Shown here: one piece after another, positions 8,424 through 16,210 of the stretch
Numbering within the stretch: position 1 is the first letter of the stretch
How the letters are laid out: every line of letters begins with the position of its first letter
DNA from: Bacteroidota bacterium
Lineage (GTDB): Bacteria; Bacteroidota; Bacteroidia; Bacteroidales; B39-G9
DNA length: 43,856 nucleotides
Direction of reading: 5' to 3'
Assembly (NCBI GenBank): GCA_015222055.1
Contig: JADFUR010000053.1
Coordinates: forward strand, 1 to 43,856
Position numbers and translations under genes: made by a program
The notes under the pieces: model-generated
Seen by the model: only the letters and a program-made list of their open reading frames with translations
Databases searched by the model: none
What the model was told of the DNA's origin: nothing

Positions 8424-9617
8424 ATGCCAAAAATAATTGATATTCAAAAAAAACAAGAACGAGCAATATTAATTGGAATTATTAATCAACAACAAAAAGA
8501 AAGTGAAGTTAATGAATTTCTTGAGGAACTAGCTTTTTTAACAAAAACAGCCGGTGCCGAGCCCGTAAAATCATTTACCCAAAAATTAGAAAATCAAAAC
8601 CCTAAAACATTTGTAGGAACAGGCAAATTAAACGAAATTGCAAGTTACGTTAAACACAATAATATAGATGTTGTAGTTTTTGATGATGAACTTACCCCAT
8701 CGCAACTGAGAAATATTGAAAGAACTCTTGAATGCAAAATACTAGACAGAACAAATCTTATTTTAGATATTTTTGCAAATCATGCAAAAACAGCCAATGC
8801 AAAAGCACAGGTTGAACTTGCTCAATATCAATACATATTACCTCGCTTAACAAGAATGTGGACTCACCTTGAACGACAAAAAGGAGGTATTGGATTAAGA
8901 GGTCCTGGGGAAACGGAATTGGAAACAGACCGACGTATTATTCGTGATAAAATTTCACGGCTCAAAGAACAGCTTAAAAAAATTGATAAACAAAAAGCAA
9001 CACAAAGAAGAAACAGAGGTAAATTAGTAAGAGTTGCATTGGTTGGCTATACAAATGTTGGGAAATCAACAATTATGAATTTATTAAGCAAATCGGAGGT
9101 ATATACTGAAAACAAACTCTTTGCCACTCTTGATACTACCGTAAGAAAAGTTGTGATTGGAAACCTTCCTTTTCTGCTTTCAGACACAGTTGGTTTTATA
9201 CGAAAATTACCAACTCATCTTGTTGTATCTTTCAAATCAACACTTGATGAAGTACGCGAAGCAGATATATTGCTTCATGTTGTTGATATTTCGCACCCTA
9301 ACTTTGAAGAACAAATAAATATTGTTAATCAAACTTTACATGATATTAACAAAAATGAAAAAATAAATTATCTGGTTTTCAATAAAATTGACGCCTTTTC
9401 TTATATAAAAAAAGATGATGACGATTTAACTCCTAAACAAAGAGAAAATTACAGTTTAGAAGAACTGAAAAAAAGCTGGATGGCAAAAAACAACTCACCT
9501 TGCTTGTTTATTTCTGCAAAAAAGAAAATTAACATCGACGAATTTAAAAATTTACTTTATGAAAAAGTGAAAGAAATACATGTTAAACGCTTCCCTTATA
9601 ATGACTTTTTGTATTAA
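8424..9617 (+). CDS. hflX: Ribosome-associated GTPase HflX
   Basis: HflX binds the 50S subunit and splits or rescues stalled ribosomes under stress. The N-terminal HflX domain (residues 1-195) contains FVGTGKLNEIASYV, DDELTPSQLRNIE and ILDRTNLILDIFANHA. The linker GGIGLRGPGETELETDRR is diagnostic. The G domain begins VALVGYTNVGKSTIMNLL (G1), then LFATLDTTVRK (G2), LLSDTVGFIRKLP (G3), FNKIDAF (G4) and FISAKK (G5). The length of 397 residues is normal. It lies alone between a tonB terminator and the convergent efflux operon. Identification is secure. Confidence 0.96.
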   Translation: MPKIIDIQKKQERAILIGIINQQQKESEVNEFLEELAFLTKTAGAEPVKSFTQKLENQNPKTFVGTGKLNEIASYVKHNNIDVVVFDDELTPSQLRNIERTLECKILDRTNLILDIFANHAKTANAKAQVELAQYQYILPRLTRMWTHLERQKGGIGLRGPGETELETDRRIIRDKISRLKEQLKKIDKQKATQRRNRGKLVRVALVGYTNVGKSTIMNLLSKSEVYTENKLFATLDTTVRKVVIGNLPFLLSDTVGFIRKLPTHLVVSFKSTLDEVREADILLHVVDISHPNFEEQINIVNQTLHDINKNEKINYLVFNKIDAFSYIKKDDDDLTPKQRENYSLEELKKSWMAKNNSPCLFISAKKKINIDEFKNLLYEKVKEIHVKRFPYNDFLY

Positions 9618-9802
9618 TCAGTTCATGTTTGTCGTTAAAGTAGCCTATTTGTCATTTCACAACCGTTAGAAAAAAATCTCACTCGTTGCTACCAATTTTG
9701 TATTCAGTAGCCGAACAAGTTCATAATATCTTATTGTCAAACATTTAGGTTGCGATTCGCAAATAACTTTAAAAAAAAACCATGAATTAGATTGGAGTTT
9801 TT

Positions 9803-9840
9803 AAAAAAAAATTTGGGCTTACCATAAATCGTTCGCCCAA
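9803..9840 (-). terminator. Terminator closing the minus-strand efflux operon
   Basis: Read on the minus strand, TTGGGC (9840-9835), a 16-nt loop and GCCCAA (9818-9813) are followed by a T run (complement of the A9 at 9803-9811). It lies 69 bp beyond the last ATPase gene. The gap between hflX and this gene (9618-9908) otherwise holds nothing I recognise. Confidence 0.7.
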
Positions 9841-9899
9841 TAATTTATTCCGAACACTCTTAATTACAAATCCTATAAAACACTATAAGTTTATTACTT

Positions 9900-9913
9900 A
9901 ATTCCTAATTACT
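9900..9913. repeat. AATTNNN heptad pair at the 3' end of the ATPase gene
   Basis: AATTCCT then AATTACT, in 7-bp phase, overlapping the stop codon of the ATPase. It belongs to the same class as the heptad clusters at 11871, 13926, 15327 and 15724. Confidence 0.5.
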
Positions 9914-10643
9914 GTCTTCTTGCAATCTTCAAAAAAACATCGTTCATATTTTCTGCATTAAATTTTTTTTTCAATTTTTGAGGAGTATCTAATGCTTCAA
10001 TCTTGCCATCAACCATAATTGATACTCTATCGCAATACTCTGCTTCATCCATATAATGTGTTGTGATAAAAATAGTTATGTCATTATTTGCTGCTTTGTA
10101 AATTAAATTCCAAAATTGTCGTCGCGTAATTGGATCAACTCCACTTGTGGGCTCATCTAAAAAAACAATTTTAGGATTATGAAATATTGCTACCGAAAAA
10201 GCTAACTTTTGTTTCCATCCAAGTGGCAACGACGAAATCAGCTTATCTTTATAATTATACATATCCAATTCTTCTAACAAGCTTTTTGTCTTTTCCCTTA
10301 TTTGCTTTCGCGACATACCATAAATGCCTGAGTAAAAGCGAATATTTTCACTTACTGTAAGATCTTCGTATAAAGAAAATTTTTGGCTCATATAGCCAAT
10401 ATTCTTTTTAATTTTCTCAGCTTCATGATACACATCATAACCTGCAACCGAAATCTCACCAGAAGTTGGTGAAGACAAGCCGCATAAAATTCGCATTGCA
10501 GTTGTTTTTCCTGCTCCATTAGCCCCAAGAAAACCAAATATCTCACCCTGATAAACCTCAAATGTCAAGTTGTCATTAGCAGTAAAATTGCCAAATTTCT
10601 TAGTTAAACCTTTCGCTCTTATTATTTCTTTATCCGTGTTCAT
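9909..10643 (-). CDS. ABC transporter ATP-binding protein (drug/efflux type, second ATPase)
   Basis: Cytoplasmic nucleotide-binding subunit of an ABC-2 type exporter, similar to the C-terminal half of YbhF. Walker A is GANGAGKTT near residue 41. The Q-loop region is IGYMSQKFSLYEDLTV. The signature is degenerate (SSLPLGWKQKLAF instead of LSGG), a common form for this half. Walker B is KIVFLDEPTSGVDP and the switch His lies in IFITTHYMDEAEYCD. The length of 244 residues is normal. It is the last gene of the operon: a terminator follows and no ABC-2 permease is found, although in this operon type permeases usually come next. A 1053-bp HD-domain gene separates it from the first ATPase. Confidence 0.93.
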   Translation of the reverse strand: MNTDKEIIRAKGLTKKFGNFTANDNLTFEVYQGEIFGFLGANGAGKTTAMRILCGLSSPTSGEISVAGYDVYHEAEKIKKNIGYMSQKFSLYEDLTVSENIRFYSGIYGMSRKQIREKTKSLLEELDMYNYKDKLISSLPLGWKQKLAFSVAIFHNPKIVFLDEPTSGVDPITRRQFWNLIYKAANNDITIFITTHYMDEAEYCDRVSIMVDGKIEALDTPQKLKKKFNAENMNDVFLKIARRQ

Positions 10644-10742
10644 TGTTTATTAATTTAAACTTGAAATTTAACATTTGAAATTATGGCAAAAAACATTTTC
10701 TTTTCTCATTTTAAAACATTATTAAACAAAGTGAAATTGTTG

Positions 10743-11795
10743 TTAAACAATTTTTATTTTTATATTATCATCACTCTTTTCTGTTTCTATATCATCTAGC
10801 CAATTCCCCATTTTTAAAATTTTATCAAAGCGGGATTTTTCAATTTTCTTACTAAATTTTATGTTTATTTCATTATGATTTAAATCCATATCTGTCTGTT
10901 TTAAACATTCTTTCAAATCATTATCAGATTGCATTTTAGATGGTTCAATTGTATCTACCAAGCATAACAAAAATAAAAAAGGATAATTATGCAAATTTAT
11001 TACAGGTTTTTGACCTCTCTTTATTACTAATTGTTCTAAATCTTTTTCAAAATAACTATCTATTTTTTCTTTATCATCACTCTTAACATTTAAAAAAAAT
11101 ATATTATGAGCTAAAATAGTCCATGAACAAAGATTATAAACATTAAGAAGCTTTTTAGACCAAAATAAATTATGATACACAAATTCTTCTTTGTTGCCAT
11201 TTAATTTTTTATAATATTCATATGTTTTTGTTAATGTATCAAATAATAATATGCCTGCAAGAATTCCATGGTCTGGTTTTCTAAGATTCTCAGGTTTCAA
11301 ATAGTTCAACTTATACTTAAAATAATCCCTCCATGTATTTGAAATTTGTTTGGGAATACCTCCTTTGTACTTTTTTAATTTATAATCAATATCAACATGT
11401 TCAATTTTTTTATACTCATTTTTTTCTTCAAATCTATATCCGGAATCATGAAATAATGAAATTATAAACCAAATAAAAGAAAATGATATTTCTGAATGAT
11501 TATTAACCTTTTTATAATACTTAATTTTAATATCTATCTGGTCTCTTATTTTTTTACAATTTTCATACAATAAAATTCCTAAAAAAAACACCGAAAAAAC
11601 ATGTCCTTTATAATCTACACGATTTAAAGTTTCCATTAACGGATTACTATCACCTTTCCCTGATGGTTTGATATATTCTTTTAAAAAATTATCATAACTA
11701 TTATTATAAATTGGATTACTTAACTTTCCGCCATAATAATTCCACTTCTCTGGCTTATTAAATAAATCATTGTAATATGTCTCTAGTGTTTTCAT
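10743..11795 (-). CDS. Uncharacterised HD-domain protein nested between two ABC ATPase genes
   Basis: I recognise no named family, but the residues form the spaced pattern of HD-type metal-dependent phosphohydrolases: H65 (YKGHVFSVFFLG), H116-D117 (ISLFHDSGYRFEE), H176 (RKPDHGILAGILLFD), H230 (WTILAHNIFF) and D281 (LFLLCLVDTIEPSK). Most of these lie in hydrophobic helices, as in known HD folds. Such proteins hydrolyse phosphate esters, often nucleotides or cyclic nucleotides, so that activity is an inference. No signal peptide or membrane segment is clear. The N-terminus and the C-terminal Lys/Asp-rich tail look variable. It lies between two ATPases normally adjacent or fused, with heptad repeats just upstream. 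A GATATTTG sequence near 11825-11832 on the minus strand could be its own -7 element. It looks inserted rather than part of the transporter. Confidence 0.7.
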   Translation of the reverse strand: MKTLETYYNDLFNKPEKWNYYGGKLSNPIYNNSYDNFLKEYIKPSGKGDSNPLMETLNRVDYKGHVFSVFFLGILLYENCKKIRDQIDIKIKYYKKVNNHSEISFSFIWFIISLFHDSGYRFEEKNEYKKIEHVDIDYKLKKYKGGIPKQISNTWRDYFKYKLNYLKPENLRKPDHGILAGILLFDTLTKTYEYYKKLNGNKEEFVYHNLFWSKKLLNVYNLCSWTILAHNIFFLNVKSDDKEKIDSYFEKDLEQLVIKRGQKPVINLHNYPFLFLLCLVDTIEPSKMQSDNDLKECLKQTDMDLNHNEINIKFSKKIEKSRFDKILKMGNWLDDIETEKSDDNIKIKIV

Positions 11796-11870
11796 AAATT
11801 TTGCTCAACTATTTCCAAATATCGAATTCCATTTTATTTACAGATAATGTAATAATACTTCTACATTCCT

Positions 11871-11898
11871 AATTCTTAACTCCTAATTCTTAACTCCC
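11871..11898. repeat. Tandem 14-bp repeat (heptad phased)
   Basis: AATTCTTAACTCCT at 11871-11884 is followed directly by AATTCTTAACTCCC at 11885-11898. It overlaps the stop codon and the last codons of the upstream ATPase gene (the GVKN end is encoded by the repeat). Confidence 0.7.
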
Positions 11899-12794
11899 CC
11901 CATCAAATCCATAAAGCAATCTTCAATATTAGGTTCAATATCAAATATTTCGATATTCGAATATTTTTTATTTGCCAGATAATTATTTAATAATTTTTTA
12001 TCAGATAAATTATTTTTCATTGTTAGATGCAGATACTGTCCGAAAAGGAAAACAGAATCGGTATGTTCAAAATTTCTCAAATCGAGCAGTAATTTATACA
12101 TATTATCTGCCCGCACTGCTAAAAGATTTTTATTAAACAATTTAATAATATTTTGGGGCGTATCAATAGACATAAGCTCTCCTTTTTGTATTAAAGCAAC
12201 TCTGTCACAAAGACTTGCCTCATCCATATATGGAGTTGAGACTAAAATTGAGATGTCTTTTTTTTGTATATTTTTTAACATATCCCAAAATTCCATTCGT
12301 GAAACAGCATCAACGCCTGTTGTTGGCTCATCTAAAATTAAAACTTTTGGTTTATGAATTAATGCACACGACAAAGCAAGTTTTTGTTTCATTCCTCCCG
12401 ACAATTTGCCGGCTCGCCTATGTTTAAATGGTTCAATTTGAGAGTAAATATCTTTTATCAAATCGTAATTCTCATCAATGCTTGTACCAAAAACCGTTGC
12501 AAAAAATTCGAGATTTTCCAAAACGGTTAAATCCTGATATAAAGAAAATTTGCCCGGCATATATCCAACAATCTTTCTAATTTTCAAATAATCTTTAACA
12601 ACATCATAACCATTAACTTTTGCACTCCCATCATCTGCTAACAACAAAGTTGTTATAATTCGAAGCAAGGTGGTTTTTCCTGCACCATCGGGTCCAATAA
12701 ACCCAAACAACTCTCCTTTCGACACATTAAATGATATGTCTTTCAGAGCTTTTACATCAGCATAACTTTTGTTTATATTTTGAACTTTAAGCAT
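11883..12794 (-). CDS. ABC transporter ATP-binding protein (first ATPase of the efflux operon)
   Basis: Nucleotide-binding subunit like the N-terminal half of YbhF. Walker A is GPDGAGKTT near residue 34. The Q-loop region is VGYMPGKFSLYQDLTV. The signature is a full LSGGMKQKLALS, Walker B is KVLILDEPTTGVDA, and the switch-loop His is replaced: ILVSTPYMDEASLCD has Pro where most ATPases have His. That matches the usual YbhF-type N half, where one site is often degenerate. A C-terminal extension (about residues 215-303) resembles the substrate- or partner-related tail of this class. It follows the HlyD-like gene by 227 bp of repeat-filled sequence. Confidence 0.93.
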   Translation of the reverse strand: MLKVQNINKSYADVKALKDISFNVSKGELFGFIGPDGAGKTTLLRIITTLLLADDGSAKVNGYDVVKDYLKIRKIVGYMPGKFSLYQDLTVLENLEFFATVFGTSIDENYDLIKDIYSQIEPFKHRRAGKLSGGMKQKLALSCALIHKPKVLILDEPTTGVDAVSRMEFWDMLKNIQKKDISILVSTPYMDEASLCDRVALIQKGELMSIDTPQNIIKLFNKNLLAVRADNMYKLLLDLRNFEHTDSVFLFGQYLHLTMKNNLSDKKLLNNYLANKKYSNIEIFDIEPNIEDCFMDLMGGVKN

Positions 12795-12885
12795 TATTAA
12801 TTATGTTTTTTGCAATATAATTTATCATTTGTCATTATTTATTTTTCGTCATTAATTTCATGTCATTCGTTTCTCAGAAATTTGT

Positions 12886-12970
12886 TTTACTGTCATTTAG
12901 TTTACTGTCATTTAGTTGTAAATTAATACTTTCAATAACAATCAATGACTTTCAATGACTATCAATACTC
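12886..12970. repeat. Short tandem repeats between the HlyD and ATPase genes
   Basis: TTTACTGTCATTTAG is repeated twice without a gap (12886-12900, 12901-12915). Three related decamers follow at 12941-12970: ATCAATGACT, TTCAATGACT and ATCAATACTC. The flanking sequence also carries several GTCATT words. No gene is seen in 12795-13021. Confidence 0.75.
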
Positions 12971-13021
12971 CAATAAGTTCACGACAGGAAAAACAAAATA
13001 TTAAAATATAAATGTTCGTTA

Positions 13022-13906
13022 CTAATTAAACACCACTTCTCCCGGCATTCCAATCTTAATTTCTCCATTATTCTTAACCAATACTTTAACAGCATAAACA
13101 AGGTCAACTCTTTCTTCCTTAGTTTGAATAATTTTAGGTGTAAATTCGGCTTCGTCTGATATCCAAGTAATTACTCCGTCTAACTTTTTCAAATCTTCTT
13201 TGCCATTATCTATAAAAGCCTTTACTTTTTGACCTAATTTTATTTCCGATAATTGAGAACCACTAACATAAACCCGTAAATACATTTTTTTAATATCAGC
13301 AATCTTATAAAGCGACTTACCCGCAAACGCCATCTCAAAAGGCTCAACATACCTATCAAGCACAATTCCATTAATAGGATTTTTAATTAAACATCTTTGA
13401 AGCTGATCTTGAACCTGAGCAATCTGTTTCGATAACACAGTAGCCTCGTTGTTAATTGTAATATTCTGAATTTCAATATTTTTTATCTGTTTATCAATAA
13501 CATTCACTTTGCCGTTTATGTCATCAAATTGCTTTTGAGTAGTAGCTCCATCATTGAACATTTTTTCAATTCTCTTTTTATCAAGCATAATATTTTTGCG
13601 TAATTCATTTTGAACAGCAATTTGTGCTTTAACATTAATTAACTTAGAAAATATGAGTTTTTTTTGAGCTATGAGTTGCTGCTTTTTCAAATATAGTTGA
13701 GTAGTATCAACAAGTCCCACAATATAGCCCTTCGCTATTGTTTGACCTTCTTCAATATTAAGATCAATAATGTTACCTGTAGCCTCCGAAGAAATAATTA
13801 TTTCATTCGTTTCAAAATTTCCATAAGCATCTGAACTATGATTATTATTAGAACATGACGCTAAAAAAACACTGATAATTATTGCTGATTTTATTATATT
13901 TTTCAT
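13022..13906 (-). CDS. HlyD-family membrane fusion lipoprotein (efflux periplasmic adaptor)
   Basis: Periplasmic adaptor joining an inner-membrane ABC exporter to a TolC-like channel. The N-terminus MKNIIKSAIIISVFLASCSN is a lipoprotein signal with lipobox LASC, so the protein is probably lipid-anchored. The first biotinyl-lipoyl half is IISSEATGNIIDLNIEEGQTI. A long coiled coil spans about residues 70-160 (QLIAQKKLIFSKLINV onward, with KKRIEKMFNDGATTQKQFDD). The second lipoyl half is LIKNPINGIVLDRYVEPFEMA. A beta-barrel domain contains VYVSGSQLSEIKLGQKVKAF and the end reads KIGMPGEVVFN. The length of 294 residues is normal for the YbhG type. Confidence 0.93.
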   Translation of the reverse strand: MKNIIKSAIIISVFLASCSNNNHSSDAYGNFETNEIIISSEATGNIIDLNIEEGQTIAKGYIVGLVDTTQLYLKKQQLIAQKKLIFSKLINVKAQIAVQNELRKNIMLDKKRIEKMFNDGATTQKQFDDINGKVNVIDKQIKNIEIQNITINNEATVLSKQIAQVQDQLQRCLIKNPINGIVLDRYVEPFEMAFAGKSLYKIADIKKMYLRVYVSGSQLSEIKLGQKVKAFIDNGKEDLKKLDGVITWISDEAEFTPKIIQTKEERVDLVYAVKVLVKNNGEIKIGMPGEVVFN

Positions 13907-13925
13907 TTTTCTATTATTTAATTCT

Positions 13926-13946
13926 AATTCGCAATTCTAAATTCCC
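13926..13946. repeat. AATTNNN heptads upstream of the HlyD-like gene
   Basis: AATTCGC, AATTCTA and AATTCCC follow each other in exact 7-bp phase, preceded by AATTCT at 13920-13925. Confidence 0.6.
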
Positions 13947-13965
13947 AACTGTTCCATATTTTACA

Positions 13966-14052
13966 GAAACCTGTCAGGTTTGTTTTATAACTATTATAAA
14001 AATTTTCATCTTTTTATCAATTAATTAGAGAAACCTGACAGGTTTGTTTTAT
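13966..14052. repeat. Two copies of a 23-bp palindromic element (AAACCTG-N-CAGGTTT)
   Basis: The two copies occupy 13966-13988 and 14030-14052, differ only at the central base (T or A) and are separated by 41 bp. Each contains AAACCTGNCAGGTTT followed by GTTTTAT. They fill the gap between the TolC-like and HlyD-like genes and could fold as two stem-loops. Confidence 0.8.
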
Positions 14053-14054
14053 TC

Positions 14055-15314
14055 CTAATTCCCCGAAATGGTTAAATAATTTATTTTTGATTGCACAAGA
14101 CGAATCTTATGAGTTTTAAGATCAATTTTCGATTGTGTTTCAGCATTCAAATCAACAAGATAATCGGTTGAAGTAATAACTCCATTTTCTAATTTCGAAG
14201 CTGAACGTTTTAATATTTTTGTTCTTAGTTTAATTATTTTCTCATCACTCTCAATTAGTTTTTCGAATTTTTCAATCTCACATTTCTCTTTGTCGAGAAC
14301 AATTCTTATGTTTTTTTCAAATGTTCGTTTTTGAGTATTAACAATATTTTTATAAATAGATAATTCATCTTTTTGTCTGCTGCTATTTTTCCAATCCAAG
14401 ATGTTCCAACTTAATTTAGCACCAAAAATATAGTAGGTATCAAAATCATTGCTTAACATATTTAATCCAGGGCGACCATATCCAAACTGACCAAAACCGA
14501 ATAACTTTGGATTACGTTTCTTCGAAATTAACTTAGAAGTTAAATCAAGTTTAGTTATCTCATTATCAAACAATCTATTTTCTGGTCGTTTTATGCTATC
14601 ACATAAATTAATATCTATTGTTGGCAACACAAAAACTGATTTTTCACTAATTGGCTGTTTAATATAATCCTGAAGCATTAAAAAAGCAGCCTTCTCCCCC
14701 GCTATTACATCAATAAGTTGCTGATTAGTTTTTAACAATGCGGCTTCTAAAACATCAACATTCGAATCTAATAATACACCGTTTTTTACTGACGATTCAA
14801 CATTTTTTTTTCTCTCGTTAATTTCATGAATTTCTGTATTTAAAAGCTTTTCATTCTCCTTAAGCAAAAGAACATAAAAATAAATTTTGTTAAGCCTTTC
14901 TTTTAGCTTATACAACTCAACATCAATTCGATTCTCTCGAACATCAAAATCTGCTTTCTCAATTTTTTTATGGGAGTTTGTCAGACCTCCGTCATAAATT
15001 ACCTGCTTCAAATCAATACTTGCCTTATATTGGTCTTTTGACACTTTCGATATATTAGCCAGTGGTAAATCAATCCCCGGAACATCCGACTGATAGGTTG
15101 CCTGTGCATTAAAATCTAATGTTGGCAGATAATTGGTAGTGTAATTTTTCATTCTCAACTCACTTGCCAATTTATGCAACTCTTTTTGTTCATACAAAGG
15201 ATAATTCTTAATTGCATTATTGTAACAATCATCCAAAAATAAAGTGTCTGTGCTTTGTGCAAACAAAGTCGGGACAAAACATAATGAGCAAATAAAAAAA
15301 ATAAATTGTTTCAT
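14055..15314 (-). CDS. TolC-family outer-membrane efflux protein
   Basis: Outer-membrane channel component of a tripartite exporter. The signal peptide MKQFIFFICSLCFVPTLFAQ is followed by the TolC repeat architecture: LDDCYNNAIKNYPLYEQKEL, then YLPTLDFNAQATYQSD (first barrel strands), then long helices (RIDVELYKLKERLNKIYFYV, LLKENEKLLNTEIHEINERK). The second half repeats the pattern with NPKLFGFGQFGYGRPG and FGAKLSWNILDWKNSSRQKD, and ends with STDYLVDLNAETQSKIDLKT. The length of 419 residues fits the family. It is read before the HlyD-like gene, from which it is separated by two palindromic repeats. Confidence 0.92.
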   Translation of the reverse strand: MKQFIFFICSLCFVPTLFAQSTDTLFLDDCYNNAIKNYPLYEQKELHKLASELRMKNYTTNYLPTLDFNAQATYQSDVPGIDLPLANISKVSKDQYKASIDLKQVIYDGGLTNSHKKIEKADFDVRENRIDVELYKLKERLNKIYFYVLLLKENEKLLNTEIHEINERKKNVESSVKNGVLLDSNVDVLEAALLKTNQQLIDVIAGEKAAFLMLQDYIKQPISEKSVFVLPTIDINLCDSIKRPENRLFDNEITKLDLTSKLISKKRNPKLFGFGQFGYGRPGLNMLSNDFDTYYIFGAKLSWNILDWKNSSRQKDELSIYKNIVNTQKRTFEKNIRIVLDKEKCEIEKFEKLIESDEKIIKLRTKILKRSASKLENGVITSTDYLVDLNAETQSKIDLKTHKIRLVQSKINYLTISGN

Positions 15315-15326
15315 GTGTTTAATATT

Positions 15327-15354
15327 AATTACGAATTAATAATTAAGAATTCTG
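15327..15354. repeat. Four AATTNNN heptads at the end of the broken four-helix-bundle gene
   Basis: AATTACG, AATTAAT, AATTAAG and AATTCTG follow in exact 7-bp phase. They supply the terminal stop region of the pseudogene. Confidence 0.65.
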
Positions 15355-15711
15355 GTTGTTTGAACTTTTTACTGTTTTTATTATACTTCCGATTATTTTT
15401 AATAGTTCTTCACAATCATTTATTAAAGAAGATGAAAGTTCGTTTGAAAAATATCCTGTATCTGTTAATAATCTTAACTAATAATGAGTTTCTCTCGCCT
15501 CCTTATATGAAATGCTTAATTTTGCAACAAAATCTTTCTTGCGTTGACCTCCTATTGCTTCCTCAACATTTGCACCTATAGATGTTCCGCTGCGCAAAAT
15601 TTGTTTTGACAAAGTGAATTCTTTTTTTCCATCAATTATATATTGATATAACCTAATAATTCTGAATGCAAAATCATACGACTTGGTCTTTACAATATTA
15701 TTATCTTTCAT
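15343..15711 (-). pseudogene. Four-helix-bundle protein (23S rRNA intervening-sequence type) broken by an amber codon
   Basis: The open part (15711-15478) encodes 77 residues: KTKSYDFAFRIIRLYQYI, LSKQILRSGTSIGANVEEAI and LSISYKEARETHY. These are signatures of the four-helix-bundle family named for proteins encoded in 23S rRNA intervening sequences. A TAG at 15480-15478 stops it where the family has Trp (ETHYW). Reading through, the same frame continues with LRLLTDTGYFSNELSSS and LLKIIGSIIKTVK to a TAA at 15345-15343. That restores about 122 residues, the normal family length. The simplest explanation is a TGG to TAG mutation. It lies between TetR and the TolC-like gene of an efflux operon, where it is not expected. 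The family's function is poorly known. Confidence 0.85.
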
Positions 15712-15723
15712 ATATTTAATATT

Positions 15724-15744
15724 AATTCTTAATTCCTAATTATC
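15724..15744. repeat. Three AATTNNN heptads at the tetR 3' end
   Basis: AATTCTT, AATTCCT and AATTATC follow in 7-bp phase and overlap the tetR stop codon. The last heptad lies inside the shortened tetR coding end. Confidence 0.6.
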
Positions 15745-16158
15745 AACTGCACTTTGAAATTCCATTATTAGCAAACTTGATTTTGTACCAATCTGACCGG
15801 CTAGCTTTATAATTCTGTCAGGCTTGCTTCTTAACTCCGAAAAAATAAATAAAGGCAAATAAAGATTCTCTATAAAAAAATCAATATAATGATTAGTAAA
15901 AAGCCTTATTTTGTCAAACAATGACTTATCTGAATTTAAAACATTACCAATTTTAGGTAAAAATTTCATTATAGCATCATCAAAAACGGCTTCGAACAAT
16001 TTATCCTTACTTCGAAAATAATAATGCAATAAAGCTTTATTAATAGCCGCTTCATCAGCAATTTCTTGCATTCTTGAACCATCTTTGCCTTTTTTCAGGA
16101 AAATCTTTTTTGCTGCATTTAAATTTTTTTGTTCTGTATTCTCTAACTTTTTGTTCAT
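15736..16158 (-). CDS. TetR-family repressor, apparently C-terminally truncated
   Basis: Probable local repressor of the efflux operon. The N-terminal DNA-binding domain is intact: KNLNAAKKIFLKKGKDGSRM, then the helix-turn-helix IADEAAINKALLHYYFRSKD. The ligand domain follows (FDDAIMKFLPKI, FTNHYIDFFIENLYLPLFIF, ELRSKPDRII) but stops after 140 residues, whereas relatives run to about 190-210. The end (MEFQSAVDN) merges into heptad repeats, which suggests truncation by rearrangement. Loss of the last helices could weaken dimerisation or ligand control. A palindrome lies just upstream of its start, over the predicted promoter. Confidence 0.85.
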   Translation of the reverse strand: MNKKLENTEQKNLNAAKKIFLKKGKDGSRMQEIADEAAINKALLHYYFRSKDKLFEAVFDDAIMKFLPKIGNVLNSDKSLFDKIRLFTNHYIDFFIENLYLPLFIFSELRSKPDRIIKLAGQIGTKSSLLIMEFQSAVDN

Positions 16159-16183
16159 TATAATTTTAAACCTATAGTTTAAT

Positions 16184-16210
16184 TTTTTGGCTTAACTATT
16201 TAGTCAAAAA
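16184..16210. promoter_or_regulatory. Candidate TetR operator palindrome
   Basis: A 27-bp imperfect palindrome centred at 16197. The left arm TTTTTGGCTTAAC and the complement of the right arm TTTTTGACTAAAT agree at 10 of 13 positions. It overlaps the -7 element and the expected start site of the minus-strand promoter, 26 bp before the tetR start, as for an autorepressor. Confidence 0.5.

Noticed and set aside
12215-12427. Plus-strand ORF of 70 codons opposite the first ATPase
   Set aside because: It lies fully inside a conserved ATPase gene in another frame and has no features of its own.
15478-15480. UAG read as an amino acid in this organism
   Set aside because: Other intact genes here (the mltD-like and TolC-like genes) end in TAG at the expected length, so TAG is a normal stop.
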